From contig NZ_JACVQL010000053.1 of NCBI RefSeq assembly GCF_019733465.1, positions 1 to 42,224 of the forward strand: a stretch of 42,224 nt of DNA. The letters run 5' to 3'. Source of the stretch: Actinotalea ferrariae. Its GTDB lineage: Bacteria; Actinomycetota; Actinomycetes; Actinomycetales; Cellulomonadaceae. Made by a program: the position numbers and the translations under genes. Under the pieces are notes generated by a model that did not search any database, was not told the DNA's origin, and worked only from the letters and a program-made list of their open reading frames with translations. This document shows positions 26,738 through 35,914 of this stretch, piece by piece. Each line of letters begins with the position of its first letter. Position 1 is the stretch's first letter.

Positions 26738-28297
26738 ATGGCGGTGAGCACCACGACGGCGCTCGACTCGTCCGAGGCGCGCACCGCGACGGTGGTCGGG
26801 AGCCTCGAGCGGGCCGTGCGGGAGCTGTCCTCCCTCACGCAGGGCGCCGCCGAGCTGGGCCCCGGCGCGCGCGGGCACCTGCTCTCCGCACTCGACCGCG
26901 CCGTCAGCACCCTCACCGCGCTGCGTGGTCAGGTACTGGTCGCCGAGCGTTCGGCCGGCACGTGGCGGGGACGTGGTGACCCGACGTTCGCGTCGTGGCG
27001 GGCACGGACGTCCAGAGCGGGCGCGCGGCCGGTGCTCGCTCAGCTGCGGCAGGCGGACACGGCCGCGCTCCTCCCCCGGCTCGGCGCCGCAGCGCGGGAA
27101 GGGGCGGTGACCGCGGACCACATGGAGGCCCTCGCCCGGGTGGTGAGCGATGCGGCGGCGCCGGTCCAGGACGCGCTGGCACAGCCGGAGGTGCAGGAGG
27201 AGCTGCTGGCGGTGGCGAGCAGGGTCGACGCGGGCACCTTCGGCCGCGCCGCCGCGCGGATCGCGGCGCGCCTCGACCCACGCGGGCTCGAGCGCTCGCA
27301 CCAGGCGCAGCGGGCGGCGAGGTACCTGCACGTCACCGACGCAGCCGACGGCACGAGGGTGAGTGGTCTCCTCGACCGGATGGCCGGCCACCGGCTGCGG
27401 CTCGCGCTCGAGGCGGTGAGTCCGCGGCCCGCCGCCGACGACGAGCGGACCTCCGAGCAGCGGCGCGCGGACGCTCTCGACGTCCTCGCCGAGGCCGTGC
27501 TCGCGGACCCTCGGACCGCCGGCGGTGCCGCCGTGCGGCCGCACGTGTCGTTCCACATGAGCGAGAGCACCTGGGCGGCGATCCGCGCGGAGCGGCGAGC
27601 GCGCGCGGCGGAGGACGCGCGGTCGGCCGGGCCTGACGGAGCCGACGGCGGCGTCGACAGTGACGCCGGGAATGGCGCAGCCGCCAGCGCGCCTCCGGTC
27701 GAGCCCGTCACCCTCGACGACGGCACGCCGGTGCCGCCCAGCGAGGTGGCGCGCGCCCTGTGCGACTGCGAGTTCACGCGGATGGTCATCGACGCGGACG
27801 GCGTCCCGCTCGACATCGGTCGCGCTCGCCGCACGTACACGGGTGCGCACCGGCGTGCGGTGGTCGCACGCGACCGGGGCTGCGGCTGGGCCGGTTGCGA
27901 CGCGCAGGCTCGCTGGTGCGAGGTGCACCACATCCGGTGGTGGGACCGCGACGACGGCCCGACGTCCGTGGAGAACGGCGTGCTGCTGTGCACGTTCCAC
28001 CACCACGAGGTGCACCGCCTGGACCTGGCGATCCGACGGGTGGGACCCGCGGCGACCGACGGCCGGATGACCTACTCCTTCACGAGCGCTGCCGCGCCAC
28101 CGGGTGTTGGGCGCACACCGAGCGCTGCCGCACCGCCGGGTGGTAGGCGGACACCGAGCGCTGCCCCACCGCCGAGTTCTCCCTCGCCACCGGGCTCGAC
28201 GCCGTCGACCAGGCCGCCACTGGCCGGGGCGCTACCGACGGCGTCCCCGCCGGACGTGTCGGAGGCGTCTGGGACGGTGCCGCCATGGAGATCCTGA
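26738..28297 (+). CDS. DUF222-HNH endonuclease (13E12-repeat type), SOS-boxed
   Basis: A 519-residue protein with an N-terminal DUF222 helical region (about 20-330) and an HNH nuclease domain (about 381-428). The HNH part has CGWAGCDAQARWCEVHHIRWWDRD…NGVLLCTFHHHEVH: zinc cysteines, the HH-I-R-W-W core, Asn and final His are all intact. Residues 435-519 are a Pro/Ser-rich tail with a short TPSAAAPPG repeat. GGAGGAGG precedes the ATG. A LexA box lies just upstream. The family is multicopy and variable in actinobacteria, sometimes considered mobile-like. It probably cuts DNA; target unknown. The end overlaps rmuC by 13 bases. Confidence 0.92.
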   Translation: MAVSTTTALDSSEARTATVVGSLERAVRELSSLTQGAAELGPGARGHLLSALDRAVSTLTALRGQVLVAERSAGTWRGRGDPTFASWRARTSRAGARPVLAQLRQADTAALLPRLGAAAREGAVTADHMEALARVVSDAAAPVQDALAQPEVQEELLAVASRVDAGTFGRAAARIAARLDPRGLERSHQAQRAARYLHVTDAADGTRVSGLLDRMAGHRLRLALEAVSPRPAADDERTSEQRRADALDVLAEAVLADPRTAGGAAVRPHVSFHMSESTWAAIRAERRARAAEDARSAGPDGADGGVDSDAGNGAAASAPPVEPVTLDDGTPVPPSEVARALCDCEFTRMVIDADGVPLDIGRARRTYTGAHRRAVVARDRGCGWAGCDAQARWCEVHHIRWWDRDDGPTSVENGVLLCTFHHHEVHRLDLAIRRVGPAATDGRMTYSFTSAAAPPGVGRTPSAAAPPGGRRTPSAAPPPSSPSPPGSTPSTRPPLAGALPTASPPDVSEASGTVPPWRS

Positions 28298-29601
28298 TCG
28301 CCCTGGTCGCGCTCGTGCTGGGCCTCGTCGCCGGCGGATGGGCCGCTGCCCAGCGCGCCGCCGAACGCGTCCGGCGGGCGGAGTCCGCGCACGCTGCGGC
28401 GCGCGCCGACCTGCTCGCCGAGCGGCGGCTCGCCGCCGAGCGTGCCGAGCTCGCGGACCGCGAGCGTGAGCGCATGGACGAGCACTTCCGCGCGCTCGCG
28501 GCCGACGCGCTCGCCTCGAACAACGAGCAGTTCCTCGCGCTCGCCGACCAGCGACTCGCGGCGAGCCACCAGGTGCAGGTCGGCGAGCTGGCGCAGCGCG
28601 AGCGCGCTGTGAAGGCGCTGGTCGAGCCGATCGCGCACGTCCTCGACCAGATCCGCACCGAGATGACCACCGTGGAGCAGCACCGGACGGCCGGCAGCGC
28701 GGCGCTCGCGGAGCAGGTGCGCGCGATGCACGAGACGTCGGAGCTGCTGCGCGGCGAGACGAGCCGGCTCGTCACGGCGCTGCGGTCGTCCCAGGTCCGG
28801 GGGCGGTGGGGCGAGCTGCAGCTGCGTCGCGTGGTCGAGGCGGCAGGGATGCTCGAGCACGTCGACTTCGTCGAGCAGGCGTCGGTGCGCACGGACGAGG
28901 GCCTCCAGCGGCCCGACCTGGTCGTCAGGCTCGGCGGTGGCAAGCACGTCGTCGTCGACGCGAAGGTCGCCTTCCTCGGCTACCTCGACGCGGTGCAGGC
29001 CACGGACGACGCCGTCCGTCGCGACCGCATGGCGGCGCACGCGCGCCACCTGCGCAAGCACGTCGACGACCTGAGCGGGAAGCGGTACTGGGAGCACATG
29101 GCGCCGGCTCCCGAGTTCGTCGTGATGTTCGTCCCCGCGGAGCCGTTCCTGCACGCCGCGCTCGAGGTCGACCCCTCGCTCTACGAGTACGCGATGGAGC
29201 GCAACGTCGTGCTCGCGACGCCCATGACCCTGGTCGCGCTGCTGCGGAGCATCGCGTACGGCTGGCGCCAGGAGGCGCTCGCGGCGAACGCCCAGGAGGT
29301 GCTGTCGCTCGGGCGCGAGCTGCACGGTCGGCTCGCGACGCTGAGCGGGCACGTGACCCGTCTGGGGCGGCAGCTCGACGGAGCCGTGCGCGCCTACAAC
29401 GACTCCGTCAGCTCGCTCGAGTCGCGGGTCCTCGTGAGCGCCCGCCGGCTCGCCGAGCTCAAGGTGACCGACGACGAGCTCGAGACGCCGCCGCAGGTCG
29501 ACCGCACCACACGTCAGGTGCAGGCGCCCGAGCTCGTGTCAGCACTCCGGCCGCGGGTGCTCACGTGGGACGAGGCCGACGTGGACGACGCGACAGGGTG
29601 A
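28285..29601 (+). CDS. rmuC: DNA recombination protein RmuC
   Basis: A 438-residue protein with one N-terminal membrane helix (3-20), an Ala/Arg/Glu-rich coiled coil (about 25-150) and the RmuC nuclease-like domain (about 160-400). Motifs: RGRWGELQLRRVVEAAGM, PDLVVRLGGGKHVVVDAKV (PD-(D/E)xK-like), FVPAEPFLHAAL and ATPMTLVALLRSIAYGW. RmuC limits DNA inversions at short repeats in E. coli, and has been implicated in restricting foreign DNA. It overlaps the SOS-boxed HNH gene by 13 bases and lacks a strong ribosome site of its own, suggesting coupled translation. Confidence 0.95.
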   Translation: MEILIALVALVLGLVAGGWAAAQRAAERVRRAESAHAAARADLLAERRLAAERAELADRERERMDEHFRALAADALASNNEQFLALADQRLAASHQVQVGELAQRERAVKALVEPIAHVLDQIRTEMTTVEQHRTAGSAALAEQVRAMHETSELLRGETSRLVTALRSSQVRGRWGELQLRRVVEAAGMLEHVDFVEQASVRTDEGLQRPDLVVRLGGGKHVVVDAKVAFLGYLDAVQATDDAVRRDRMAAHARHLRKHVDDLSGKRYWEHMAPAPEFVVMFVPAEPFLHAALEVDPSLYEYAMERNVVLATPMTLVALLRSIAYGWRQEALAANAQEVLSLGRELHGRLATLSGHVTRLGRQLDGAVRAYNDSVSSLESRVLVSARRLAELKVTDDELETPPQVDRTTRQVQAPELVSALRPRVLTWDEADVDDATG

Positions 29602-29650
29602 GGCGCGTCACCTCACCGGGTACCGGAGCGCCCGGCGACCGAGGCGACGG

Positions 29651-30679
29651 TCAGACCGGCTCGACGGTGATCGCGCGGCGGGCGCCGCGCGTGGGGCGCG
29701 GGGGTGCCTGACCGGCGGCCTTGAGGTCCGCGCGGAGCTCCCGGGGCAGCGAGAACATGAGGTCCTCGGTGGCGGTGCGCACCTCCTCGACCGAGCCGAA
29801 GCCGGCCTCCGCGAGGCGGTCGAGGACGTCGCGCACGAGGATCTCGGGCACGGAGGCACCCGACGTGACGCCCACGGTGGTGACGCCCTCGAGCCATGCG
29901 GGGTCGATCTCCACGGCGCGGTCGATCCGGTACGACGCCCGTGCCCCGGCGTCGAGGGCCACCTCGACGAGACGCACGGAGTTCGAGGAGTTCGCCGAGC
30001 CGACCACGATCACGAGGTCGCACGCGGGCGCGAGCTTCTTCACGGCGACCTGCCGGTTCTGCGTGGCGTAGCAGATGTCGTCGCTCGGCGGGTCCTGCAG
30101 GGAGGGGAACCGCTCGCGCAGCCGGCGCACCGTCTCCATCGTCTCGTCCACGGAGAGCGTGGTCTGCGACAGCCAGACGACCTTGTCGGGGTCCCGGACC
30201 ACGACGTCGTCGACGTCGTCCGGCGAGTTCACGACCTGGATGTGGTCCGGTGCCTCACCGGCGGTGCCCTCGACCTCCTCGTGGCCCGTGTGTCCGATGA
30301 GGAGGATGTCGAAGTCGTCGCTCGCGAAGCGCACGGCCTCCTTGTGGACCTTGGTCACCAGCGGGCAGGTGGCGTCGATGGTCTGGAGCGAGCGGGCGGC
30401 CGCCGCGGCGTGGACGGCCGGCGAGACGCCGTGCGCGGAGAAGACGACGCGCGCGCCCTCGGGGACCTCGTCGGTCTCGTCGACGAAGACGGCGCCGCGC
30501 TCGGAGAGCGTCTCGACGACGTACTTGTTGTGGACGATCTCCTTGCGGACGTACACGGGCGCGCCGTAGTGCTCGAGCGCCTTCTCGACCGCGATCACCG
30601 CGCGGTCAACACCCGCGCAGTAGCCGCGGGGGGCGGCGAGGAGCACGCGCTTGGCGTCGGTCGAGGTGGGGGTCACCAC
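29651..30679 (-). CDS. ispH: 4-hydroxy-3-methylbut-2-enyl diphosphate reductase
   Basis: Last enzyme of the MEP isoprenoid pathway, giving IPP and DMAPP with a 4Fe-4S cluster. The 342-residue protein keeps all three cluster cysteines: Cys21 in [11 protein letters not shown], Cys105 in [11 protein letters not shown] and Cys203 in [11 protein letters not shown]. Active-site blocks [11 protein letters not shown] and [12 protein letters not shown] are also present. Two adjacent GTG codons (30679, 30676) are possible starts. It is divergent from xseA and converges on rmuC. Its products feed the prenyltransferase at 40307-41068. Confidence 0.96.
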   Translation of the reverse strand: MVTPTSTDAKRVLLAAPRGYCAGVDRAVIAVEKALEHYGAPVYVRKEIVHNKYVVETLSERGAVFVDETDEVPEGARVVFSAHGVSPAVHAAAAARSLQTIDATCPLVTKVHKEAVRFASDDFDILLIGHTGHEEVEGTAGEAPDHIQVVNSPDDVDDVVVRDPDKVVWLSQTTLSVDETMETVRRLRERFPSLQDPPSDDICYATQNRQVAVKKLAPACDLVIVVGSANSSNSVRLVEVALDAGARASYRIDRAVEIDPAWLEGVTTVGVTSGASVPEILVRDVLDRLAEAGFGSVEEVRTATEDLMFSLPRELRADLKAAGQAPPRPTRGARRAITVEPV

Positions 30680-30842
30680 CTCAGTCTACGGAAGGGCCCC
30701 TCAGACCCCGGCCCGCGGGCCGGTCGTGCGCTCAGAGCGCAACGTGACGCTCGCCACCGGCTGGGGCACGCGTCGCCACCTCGCCACCGCGGCCCTCACG
30801 CGACGGCGCGGTCACGTCGGTGCGGGATGGCAGGCTGGGGAC

Positions 30843-32426
30843 GTGAGCGAGCAGGTGGGGACCGCGCCGGCCCTGAGCGACCCTCCGGCCCGGCGCCAGC
30901 CGCTTCCTGCGCGCGCCCTCGAGACCACGCCCGCGCGTCCCTGGCCGGTGCGACATCTCTCGGCGCGGATCGGCGAGTACGTCCACCGCATGCCCGGTGT
31001 GTGGGTCGAGGGGCAGGTCGTCCAGCTGAACCGGCGGCCGGGCGCGTCGCTCGCCTTCCTCACGCTCCGGGACATCGACGCGGACATCTCGCTGCCGGTG
31101 AGCCTCCACACCCGGGTCCTCGACGCGGCGGCGAGCACCATCAGCGAGGGCGACCACGTCGTGGTCCACGTGACGCCCCGGTTCTGGGCCAAGCGCGGGA
31201 CCCTCCAGATGGAGGCCGACGAGATCCGGGCAGTCGGGCTCGGCGACCTGCTCGCGCGGATCGAGCACCTCAAGCGGCTGCTCGGGTCCGAGGGCCTCTT
31301 CGACGCCGCGCGCAAGAAGCCGCTGCCGTTCCTGCCCGCCGTCGTCGGCCTGGTCTGCGGGCGGGAGTCCAAGGCGGAGCACGACGTCGTCGTCAACGCG
31401 CGGGCGCGCTGGCCGCAGGTGCGGTTCGAGATCCGCGAGGTCGCCGTGCAGGGCCTGCGCGCCGTGCCCGAGGTCGGCGCGGCGATCGCGGAGCTGGACG
31501 CACGGCCGGACGTCGAGGTCATCGTCGTCGCGCGCGGCGGTGGCTCGGTCGAAGACCTGCTCCCCTTCAGCAACGAGGCGCTCGTGCGCGCGGTGGCTGC
31601 GTGCCGCACGCCGGTCGTGAGCGCGATCGGGCACGAGACCGACGCGCCGCTGCTCGACCTCGTCGCCGACCACCGTGCCTCGACCCCGACCGACGCCGCC
31701 AAGGCGGTGGTGCCGGACGTCACCGAGGAGCGGTCCAAGGTGCACACCGCCCGGACGCGCCTGCGCAGCGCGCTCACCGGGATGCTGCACCGCGAGTCCG
31801 ACCGCCTCGCCGCCGTGCGGTCCCGTCCGTGCCTCGCCCGGCCGGAGGCGATGCTGGAGCACCGTCACGCCGACGTCGGCCGGCTGCGGGATGCCGCTGC
31901 TCGTGCGCTCGACGACGCGCTGCGCACCGCCGACGCCGACGTCGAGCGCCTCGCCGTGCAGGTGCGCGCCCTGTCCCCCGCCGCGACGCTCGCGCGGGGC
32001 TACGCCGTCGTCCAGCGCGCGGCCGACGGCGCCGTCGTCCGGTCGCCCGGCGAGGTGGCGCTCGGGGACAGGCTGCGCGTGCGCGTGGCGCACGGCGAGC
32101 TGGCCGTGGACGTCGCACAGGGCCCCGCTGCGGATGCGGATGACGTGATCGACGGCGCTCCTGGCGAGCCCCCGCACGTGATCGACGGCGTTCCCGGCGA
32201 GCCCCCGCACGTGACCGACGGCGTTCCTGGCGAGCCCCCGCACGTGACCGACGGCGTTCCCGGCGAGCCCCCGCACGTGACCGACGGCGATTCCGGCGAG
32301 CCCTCGGACGCCACCGACGGCGATTCCGGCGGATCGGCGGACGTTGGGACCGCGGCGAAGTCACGCGCGTCCGCGGGGTCGAGCCCGCGCCGTGCGAGGG
32401 CGCCGCGCCCCAAGCCGGCCGGTTGA
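30843..32426 (+). CDS. xseA: Exodeoxyribonuclease VII large subunit with repeat tail
   Basis: A 527-residue catalytic subunit of exonuclease VII, which degrades single-stranded DNA. An OB-fold (about 35-135: VWVEGQVVQLNRRPG, KRGTLQMEADEI) is followed by the nuclease core (about 145-430) with VVARGGGSVEDLLPFSNEALVRAV and SAIGHETDAPLLDLVADHRASTPTDAA. The core ends with LARGYAVVQ and the DV..G. tail seen in the family. The GTG start is set by the family N-terminus. Residues 434-499 are six copies of an 11-residue unit (HVTDGVPGEPP), not part of ordinary XseA. XseB follows after 140 bases. Confidence 0.95.
   Translation: MSEQVGTAPALSDPPARRQPLPARALETTPARPWPVRHLSARIGEYVHRMPGVWVEGQVVQLNRRPGASLAFLTLRDIDADISLPVSLHTRVLDAAASTISEGDHVVVHVTPRFWAKRGTLQMEADEIRAVGLGDLLARIEHLKRLLGSEGLFDAARKKPLPFLPAVVGLVCGRESKAEHDVVVNARARWPQVRFEIREVAVQGLRAVPEVGAAIAELDARPDVEVIVVARGGGSVEDLLPFSNEALVRAVAACRTPVVSAIGHETDAPLLDLVADHRASTPTDAAKAVVPDVTEERSKVHTARTRLRSALTGMLHRESDRLAAVRSRPCLARPEAMLEHRHADVGRLRDAAARALDDALRTADADVERLAVQVRALSPAATLARGYAVVQRAADGAVVRSPGEVALGDRLRVRVAHGELAVDVAQGPAADADDVIDGAPGEPPHVIDGVPGEPPHVTDGVPGEPPHVTDGVPGEPPHVTDGDSGEPSDATDGDSGGSADVGTAAKSRASAGSSPRRARAPRPKPAG
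32142..32339. repeat. 33-base tandem repeat (six copies) in xseA
   Basis: Units begin at 32142, 32175, 32208, 32241, 32274 and 32307, each 33 bases and in frame (consensus HVTDGVPGEPP); the last two diverge to TDGDSGEPS. Copies 2-4 are nearly identical, indicating recent expansion. Confidence 0.95.
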
Positions 32427-32430
32427 CGGG

Positions 32431-32499
32431 CTGACGCGCCGACGGGCCGACGACCCGGGGTTGGCAGGGGCGATCCGGCTGACTGACGCGCCGACGGGC
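32431..32499. repeat. 17-base direct repeat between xseA and xseB
   Basis: CTGACGCGCCGACGGGC occurs exactly at 32431-32447 and 32483-32499 (period 52) in non-coding DNA. Function unknown. Confidence 0.8.
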
Positions 32500-32566
32500 T
32501 GGCGAGCACGCGCCCGACCTGCGCGACGAACCGCGGGCTGTCGGCGGCGCACGCTTTACTGGACCC

Positions 32567-32851
32567 GTGCCGTCCCCCACACCACCCCGACCGGTCGCCG
32601 ACCTGAGCTACGAGCAGGCGCGCGACGAGCTCGTGTCCGTCGTGCAACGCCTCGAGGCGGGCGGCGAGACCCTCGAGGGCTCGCTCGAGCTCTGGGAACG
32701 CGGCGAGGCGCTCGCCGCGCGCTGCCAGGAGTGGCTCGACGGCGCCCGTGAGCGGCTCGAGACCGCACGGACGAGCCGCACGGGCGCGAACCGTGACCGT
32801 GCAGCGGGCGACGAGCCCACCGACGACCCCGACGACGAGGACGCGCGATGA
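32567..32851 (+). CDS. xseB: Exodeoxyribonuclease VII small subunit
   Basis: A 94-residue helical subunit that binds and activates XseA. Residues 13-66 match the family: [52 protein letters not shown]. The tail is acidic. The GTG start has no visible Shine-Dalgarno. The stop overlaps the PfkB start by 4 bases. It lies 140 bases after xseA. Confidence 0.94.
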   Translation: MPSPTPPRPVADLSYEQARDELVSVVQRLEAGGETLEGSLELWERGEALAARCQEWLDGARERLETARTSRTGANRDRAAGDEPTDDPDDEDAR

Positions 32852-33909
32852 CCGAGCCGACCACCCCCTCTCCCGACCTCGCCACCGGTGTCGCGGAGCC
32901 GCCGTCGGGGGTGGTGGAGGGCGACGTCACCGAGCGGGCGTTCGACCCCGCCCCCGAGGACAGCGCCGTCGTGGCGTCCGAGCCGGCCGAACGCCGGGCG
33001 CTCGTGGTCGGCGAGGCGCTGGTCGACGCCGTGCGCGCCGCCGACGGCTCCGTAGAGGAGCACCCGGGCGGGAGCCCGGCGAACGTCGCGCTCGGGCTGG
33101 CGCGGCTCGGCCGTGAGGTGGACCTGCTGACGTGGATCGGCGACGACGAGCGCGGCGCGATGATCCGCCGCCACCTCGAGGCGTCGGGCGTCGCCGTGGC
33201 GCCCGGGAGCGACAGCGCGTCGAGGACGTCGGTCGCCACCGCCGTGCTGGACGCCGACGGCGCGGCGACGTACGACTTCGACCTGTCCTGGCACGTCCCC
33301 GAGCGCTGGGCCTCGCCGCCGGCTGCACCGCTCGTGGTGCACACCGGCTCGATCGCCGCGGTGCTCGAGCCCGGGGGCGCCGACGTCGCCAACATCCTCG
33401 CCGCCCACCGCGACTCCGCGACCCTGACCTACGACCCCAACCTCCGGCCCTCGCTCATGCCGCCGCCGGAGGAGACGCGGCCCGTCGTGGAGGCGCTCGT
33501 CGCGATGGCGGACGTGGTCAAGGTGTCCGACGAGGACCTCGCGTGGCTCGAGCCCGGGAGCGTCCCCGTCGAGGTCGCCCGTCGGTGGGCGGCCTCGGGT
33601 CCCGCCCTCGTCGTCGTGACGCGCGGTGGCGAGGGGGCGACCGCGATCACGGCCGCGTTCGAGCTCGACATCGCCGCGCCGCCGGTCACGGTCGCGGACA
33701 CGGTCGGTGCGGGTGACTCCTTCATGGGCGGGCTCATCGACGGGCTGTGGTCCGCAGGGCTGCTGGGAGCCGATCGGCGCACCGCGCTGCGCGACGTCGA
33801 CGAGGTCACGCTGAGGTCGCTGCTCAGCCGCTGCGCCGAGATCGCCGCGATCACGGTCAGCCGGCCGGGCGCCAACCCCCCGACGGTCGCCGAGCTCGAG
33901 CAGCGCTGA
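32848..33909 (+). CDS. PfkB-family sugar kinase (fructokinase-like)
   Basis: A 353-residue cytoplasmic ribokinase-family enzyme. After a variable acidic N-terminus of about 50 residues come GEALVDAVR, the sugar-site block [20 protein letters not shown] and TWIGDDERG. The C-terminal signature [16 protein letters not shown] spans about 284-299, with catalytic Asp290. Fructose is the likeliest substrate for this subtype, but another sugar is possible. The ATG overlaps xseB by 4 bases, giving an xseB-pfkB transcript. Confidence 0.92.
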   Translation: MTEPTTPSPDLATGVAEPPSGVVEGDVTERAFDPAPEDSAVVASEPAERRALVVGEALVDAVRAADGSVEEHPGGSPANVALGLARLGREVDLLTWIGDDERGAMIRRHLEASGVAVAPGSDSASRTSVATAVLDADGAATYDFDLSWHVPERWASPPAAPLVVHTGSIAAVLEPGGADVANILAAHRDSATLTYDPNLRPSLMPPPEETRPVVEALVAMADVVKVSDEDLAWLEPGSVPVEVARRWAASGPALVVVTRGGEGATAITAAFELDIAAPPVTVADTVGAGDSFMGGLIDGLWSAGLLGADRRTALRDVDEVTLRSLLSRCAEIAAITVSRPGANPPTVAELEQR

Positions 33910-33911
33910 CT

Positions 33912-33991
33912 CCGGCGCGCGGTGCTGCCGGTACCTGGCAGACACGCGTGATCGACCAGCGCCGAGCCCGGCGCGCGGTGCTGCTGGTACC
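33912..33991. repeat. 24-base direct repeat after the PfkB gene
   Basis: Copies at 33912-33935 and 33968-33991 (period 56) differ at one position; shared core GGCGCGCGGTGCTGC and GGTACC. The repeat is in the 195-base convergent gap. Confidence 0.8.
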
Positions 33992-34104
33992 CGAGAAGGC
34001 GCGTGGTCGGGCGGCGGTGAGCCTGGCGCGCGCTGCCGCGGGCAGCCGCCAGGCGTGTGCGTTGGGGCGTCTCTGGGCCTCCGCGAGCGTGAGGTCGACG
34101 GACG

Positions 34105-35619
34105 TCAGTCCTCGGCGGCCTGTCGGTCGAGCTCGTCGAGCGTCAGCAGCACCAGCGACGCCGTCCACGCGAGCGGCGCGACGGCGGACGGGCTCCCGTC
34201 CCACAGCACCTTCTCGGGCAGAGCGCCCTGCGCCGTGCGGTGGGCGTCGAGCCAGTCGAGGGTCGCGGTCGCACGGTCCGTATCGCCCGACGCCGCCGCG
34301 GTGAGCGCGAACATCGCCGTCGTGGGCGTCCACGAGACACCGTCGCGCTTCCACCCCGCGCCCGGGGCCAGCCCGCCCGCCGGGCGCGCCATCGAGGCGG
34401 CCGCCTCGTGCCACGCCGCCTCGACCGTGGGGTCGAGCGGCGCGAACGGGGGCATGAGGAAGGCGACCGCCGTGTCCTGCTGCTGACCGCCGAGCCGGCG
34501 GGGGTAAATCGGCGCGAACCGCTCCACCCCCTGCTCGAGCAGCCGCTCGAGGGGGGCGGTGGGGGGCAGGTCGAGGGCGTCGACGACGTCGGCCGACGCA
34601 CGCACCCCCGCGAGCAGGGGCGCCGCGGTCCCCAGCGTCGGCACCCGTTCGCCGACCTCCCAGTAGTCCGGGAACACGCCCGGCAGACCCGTCCCCGGGT
34701 CCACATGAGCGCGGATGGCCTCGAGCGACGACTCGACCAGCGGCCGGAGCTCCTCGAGCTGCGCGTCACGGTCCGGCGCGTTGCGGACCTCAGCCCGCGC
34801 GTCGGCGTCGGCGTCGGCATCGAGGTCGGCATCGGCGTCGGCGTCGGCATCCAGGTCGCCGTCAGCATCGGCATCGACATCCGCCTCAGAGCCGGAGTCG
34901 CCGTCGCCGTCGCCGTCGCCGTCCCCGTCGCCGTCGCCGTCGCCGTCGCCGTCGGCAATGGTCTCGAAGTCGGTGTCAGCGTCGCCGTCAGCGTCACTGT
35001 CGCTGTCGTTCTCCGTGCCGTTGCCGTCGGCCGCGGCCGCGTACCACTCCGCGACCGCCCACAGGACCCAGCCGTTGCCGTCGAGCTGGAGCCCGCGGTC
35101 GTCGGGCACGTCGCCGTCCCCGTCGGGGAGGTAGCGGGCCTCGAACACGCCCTGCGTCGACCGCGCGAGCTGCATGTCGCGCAGGTACGTCAGGATCTCG
35201 TGGGCGTCGTCGGCGTGGCCCGTGCGGGCGAGCGCGACGGCGGTGAACGACGCGTCGCGCGGCCACACGTACCGCCAGCCGGGGCTCGCCGCCGCGATCG
35301 CCGCGCCGCCGGGCAGGACGAGCGTGTCGATGTCGCGCAGCGCCTGCTCCGCGAGGTCGGCGTAGCGCTCGGGACCGGGGACCGTGCCCTGCTCGAGCCA
35401 GGCGTCCTGCCGGCGCTGCTGGGTGGCGTCGGACTCCGCCGTGTCGCCCACGAGGACGATCTCGGGATGCCCGGACGCGTCGAGCACGACGCCGTCGGAG
35501 TAGAGCGGGATCGCAGCGAACGCGGGCTCGAACGGGCTGGACGCGGCGCCGCACGAGGCGACCACGACGATCGCGAGCGCGCCACCCAGCGCGAGACGCC
35601 ATCTGCCAGCACGAGCCAC
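34105..35619 (-). CDS. GH15-like lipoprotein with Asp/Gly/Ala repeat insertion
   Basis: A 504-residue predicted lipoprotein: hydrophobic signal 9-22 and lipobox VASC with Cys23. The (α/α)6 glucoamylase-type pattern is visible: GWRYVWPRDASFTAVALARTG (114-134), GNGWVLWAVAEWY (181-193), FPDYWEVGERVPT (316-328), and GALPEKVLWDG near the end with a likely catalytic Glu. It would act on α-glucan or a related glycan at the cell surface; substrate unknown. Residues about 203-277 are almost pure Asp, Gly and Ala, an insertion in the domain. GTG 35619 is chosen from the signal peptide, although no ribosome site precedes it. Confidence 0.8.
   Translation of the reverse strand: MARAGRWRLALGGALAIVVVASCGAASSPFEPAFAAIPLYSDGVVLDASGHPEIVLVGDTAESDATQQRRQDAWLEQGTVPGPERYADLAEQALRDIDTLVLPGGAAIAAASPGWRYVWPRDASFTAVALARTGHADDAHEILTYLRDMQLARSTQGVFEARYLPDGDGDVPDDRGLQLDGNGWVLWAVAEWYAAAADGNGTENDSDSDADGDADTDFETIADGDGDGDGDGDGDGDGDGDSGSEADVDADADGDLDADADADADLDADADADARAEVRNAPDRDAQLEELRPLVESSLEAIRAHVDPGTGLPGVFPDYWEVGERVPTLGTAAPLLAGVRASADVVDALDLPPTAPLERLLEQGVERFAPIYPRRLGGQQQDTAVAFLMPPFAPLDPTVEAAWHEAAASMARPAGGLAPGAGWKRDGVSWTPTTAMFALTAAASGDTDRATATLDWLDAHRTAQGALPEKVLWDGSPSAVAPLAWTASLVLLTLDELDRQAAED
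34802..34953. repeat. Hexanucleotide repeat coding for (DG)n and (DA)n
   Basis: A run of GCCGTC hexamers (34899-34953) and a related GTCGGC-rich stretch (34802-34860) read as (Asp-Gly)n and (Asp-Ala)n in the GH15-like gene. They are in-frame six-base units, expected to vary by slippage without frameshift. Confidence 0.9.
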
Positions 35620-35748
35620 GGGGAGACGGTACCGGGCCGTGATCGCTTCGTGACCTCCGCGGCACGGGCCCGGCACGAGCGGGACGCGCCGGACGCGCCG
35701 GACGCGAACCGCGGCCGTCGCCGTCGGCCGTGCGCTCCCCGTGTCGAC

Positions 35749-35852
35749 GACGCGGCGCGTCGTGGCGGTGACGCGGCGGTCCTGGCGATGACGCGGCGCA
35801 GCGTGGCGGCGAGGCGGCGGTACGTGGCGCCGACGCGGCGCGCCGTGGCGAC
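35749..35852. repeat. Five imperfect 21-base repeats upstream of the DUF1761 gene
   Basis: Units start at 35749, 35770, 35790, 35811 and 35832, consensus GACGCGGCG-N3-CGTGGCG-N2; one unit is 20 bases. They lie between divergent genes, so could be promoter-proximal binding sites or simple expansion. Confidence 0.7.
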
Positions 35853-35914
35853 GGTGGACGCGGTCGGGGCCGGCGAGGACGATGACTGACGCCCGAGTCG
35901 CGCAGGAGGTCACC

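Noticed and set aside
32142-32339. CRISPR-like regular repeats
   Set aside because: Units are adjacent, in frame with xseA, without unique spacers or cas genes.
34240-35889. Plus-strand frame opposite the GH15-like gene
   Set aside because: Repeat-driven Val/Gly/Ala shadow; the minus strand has signal peptide and WPRDAS motif.
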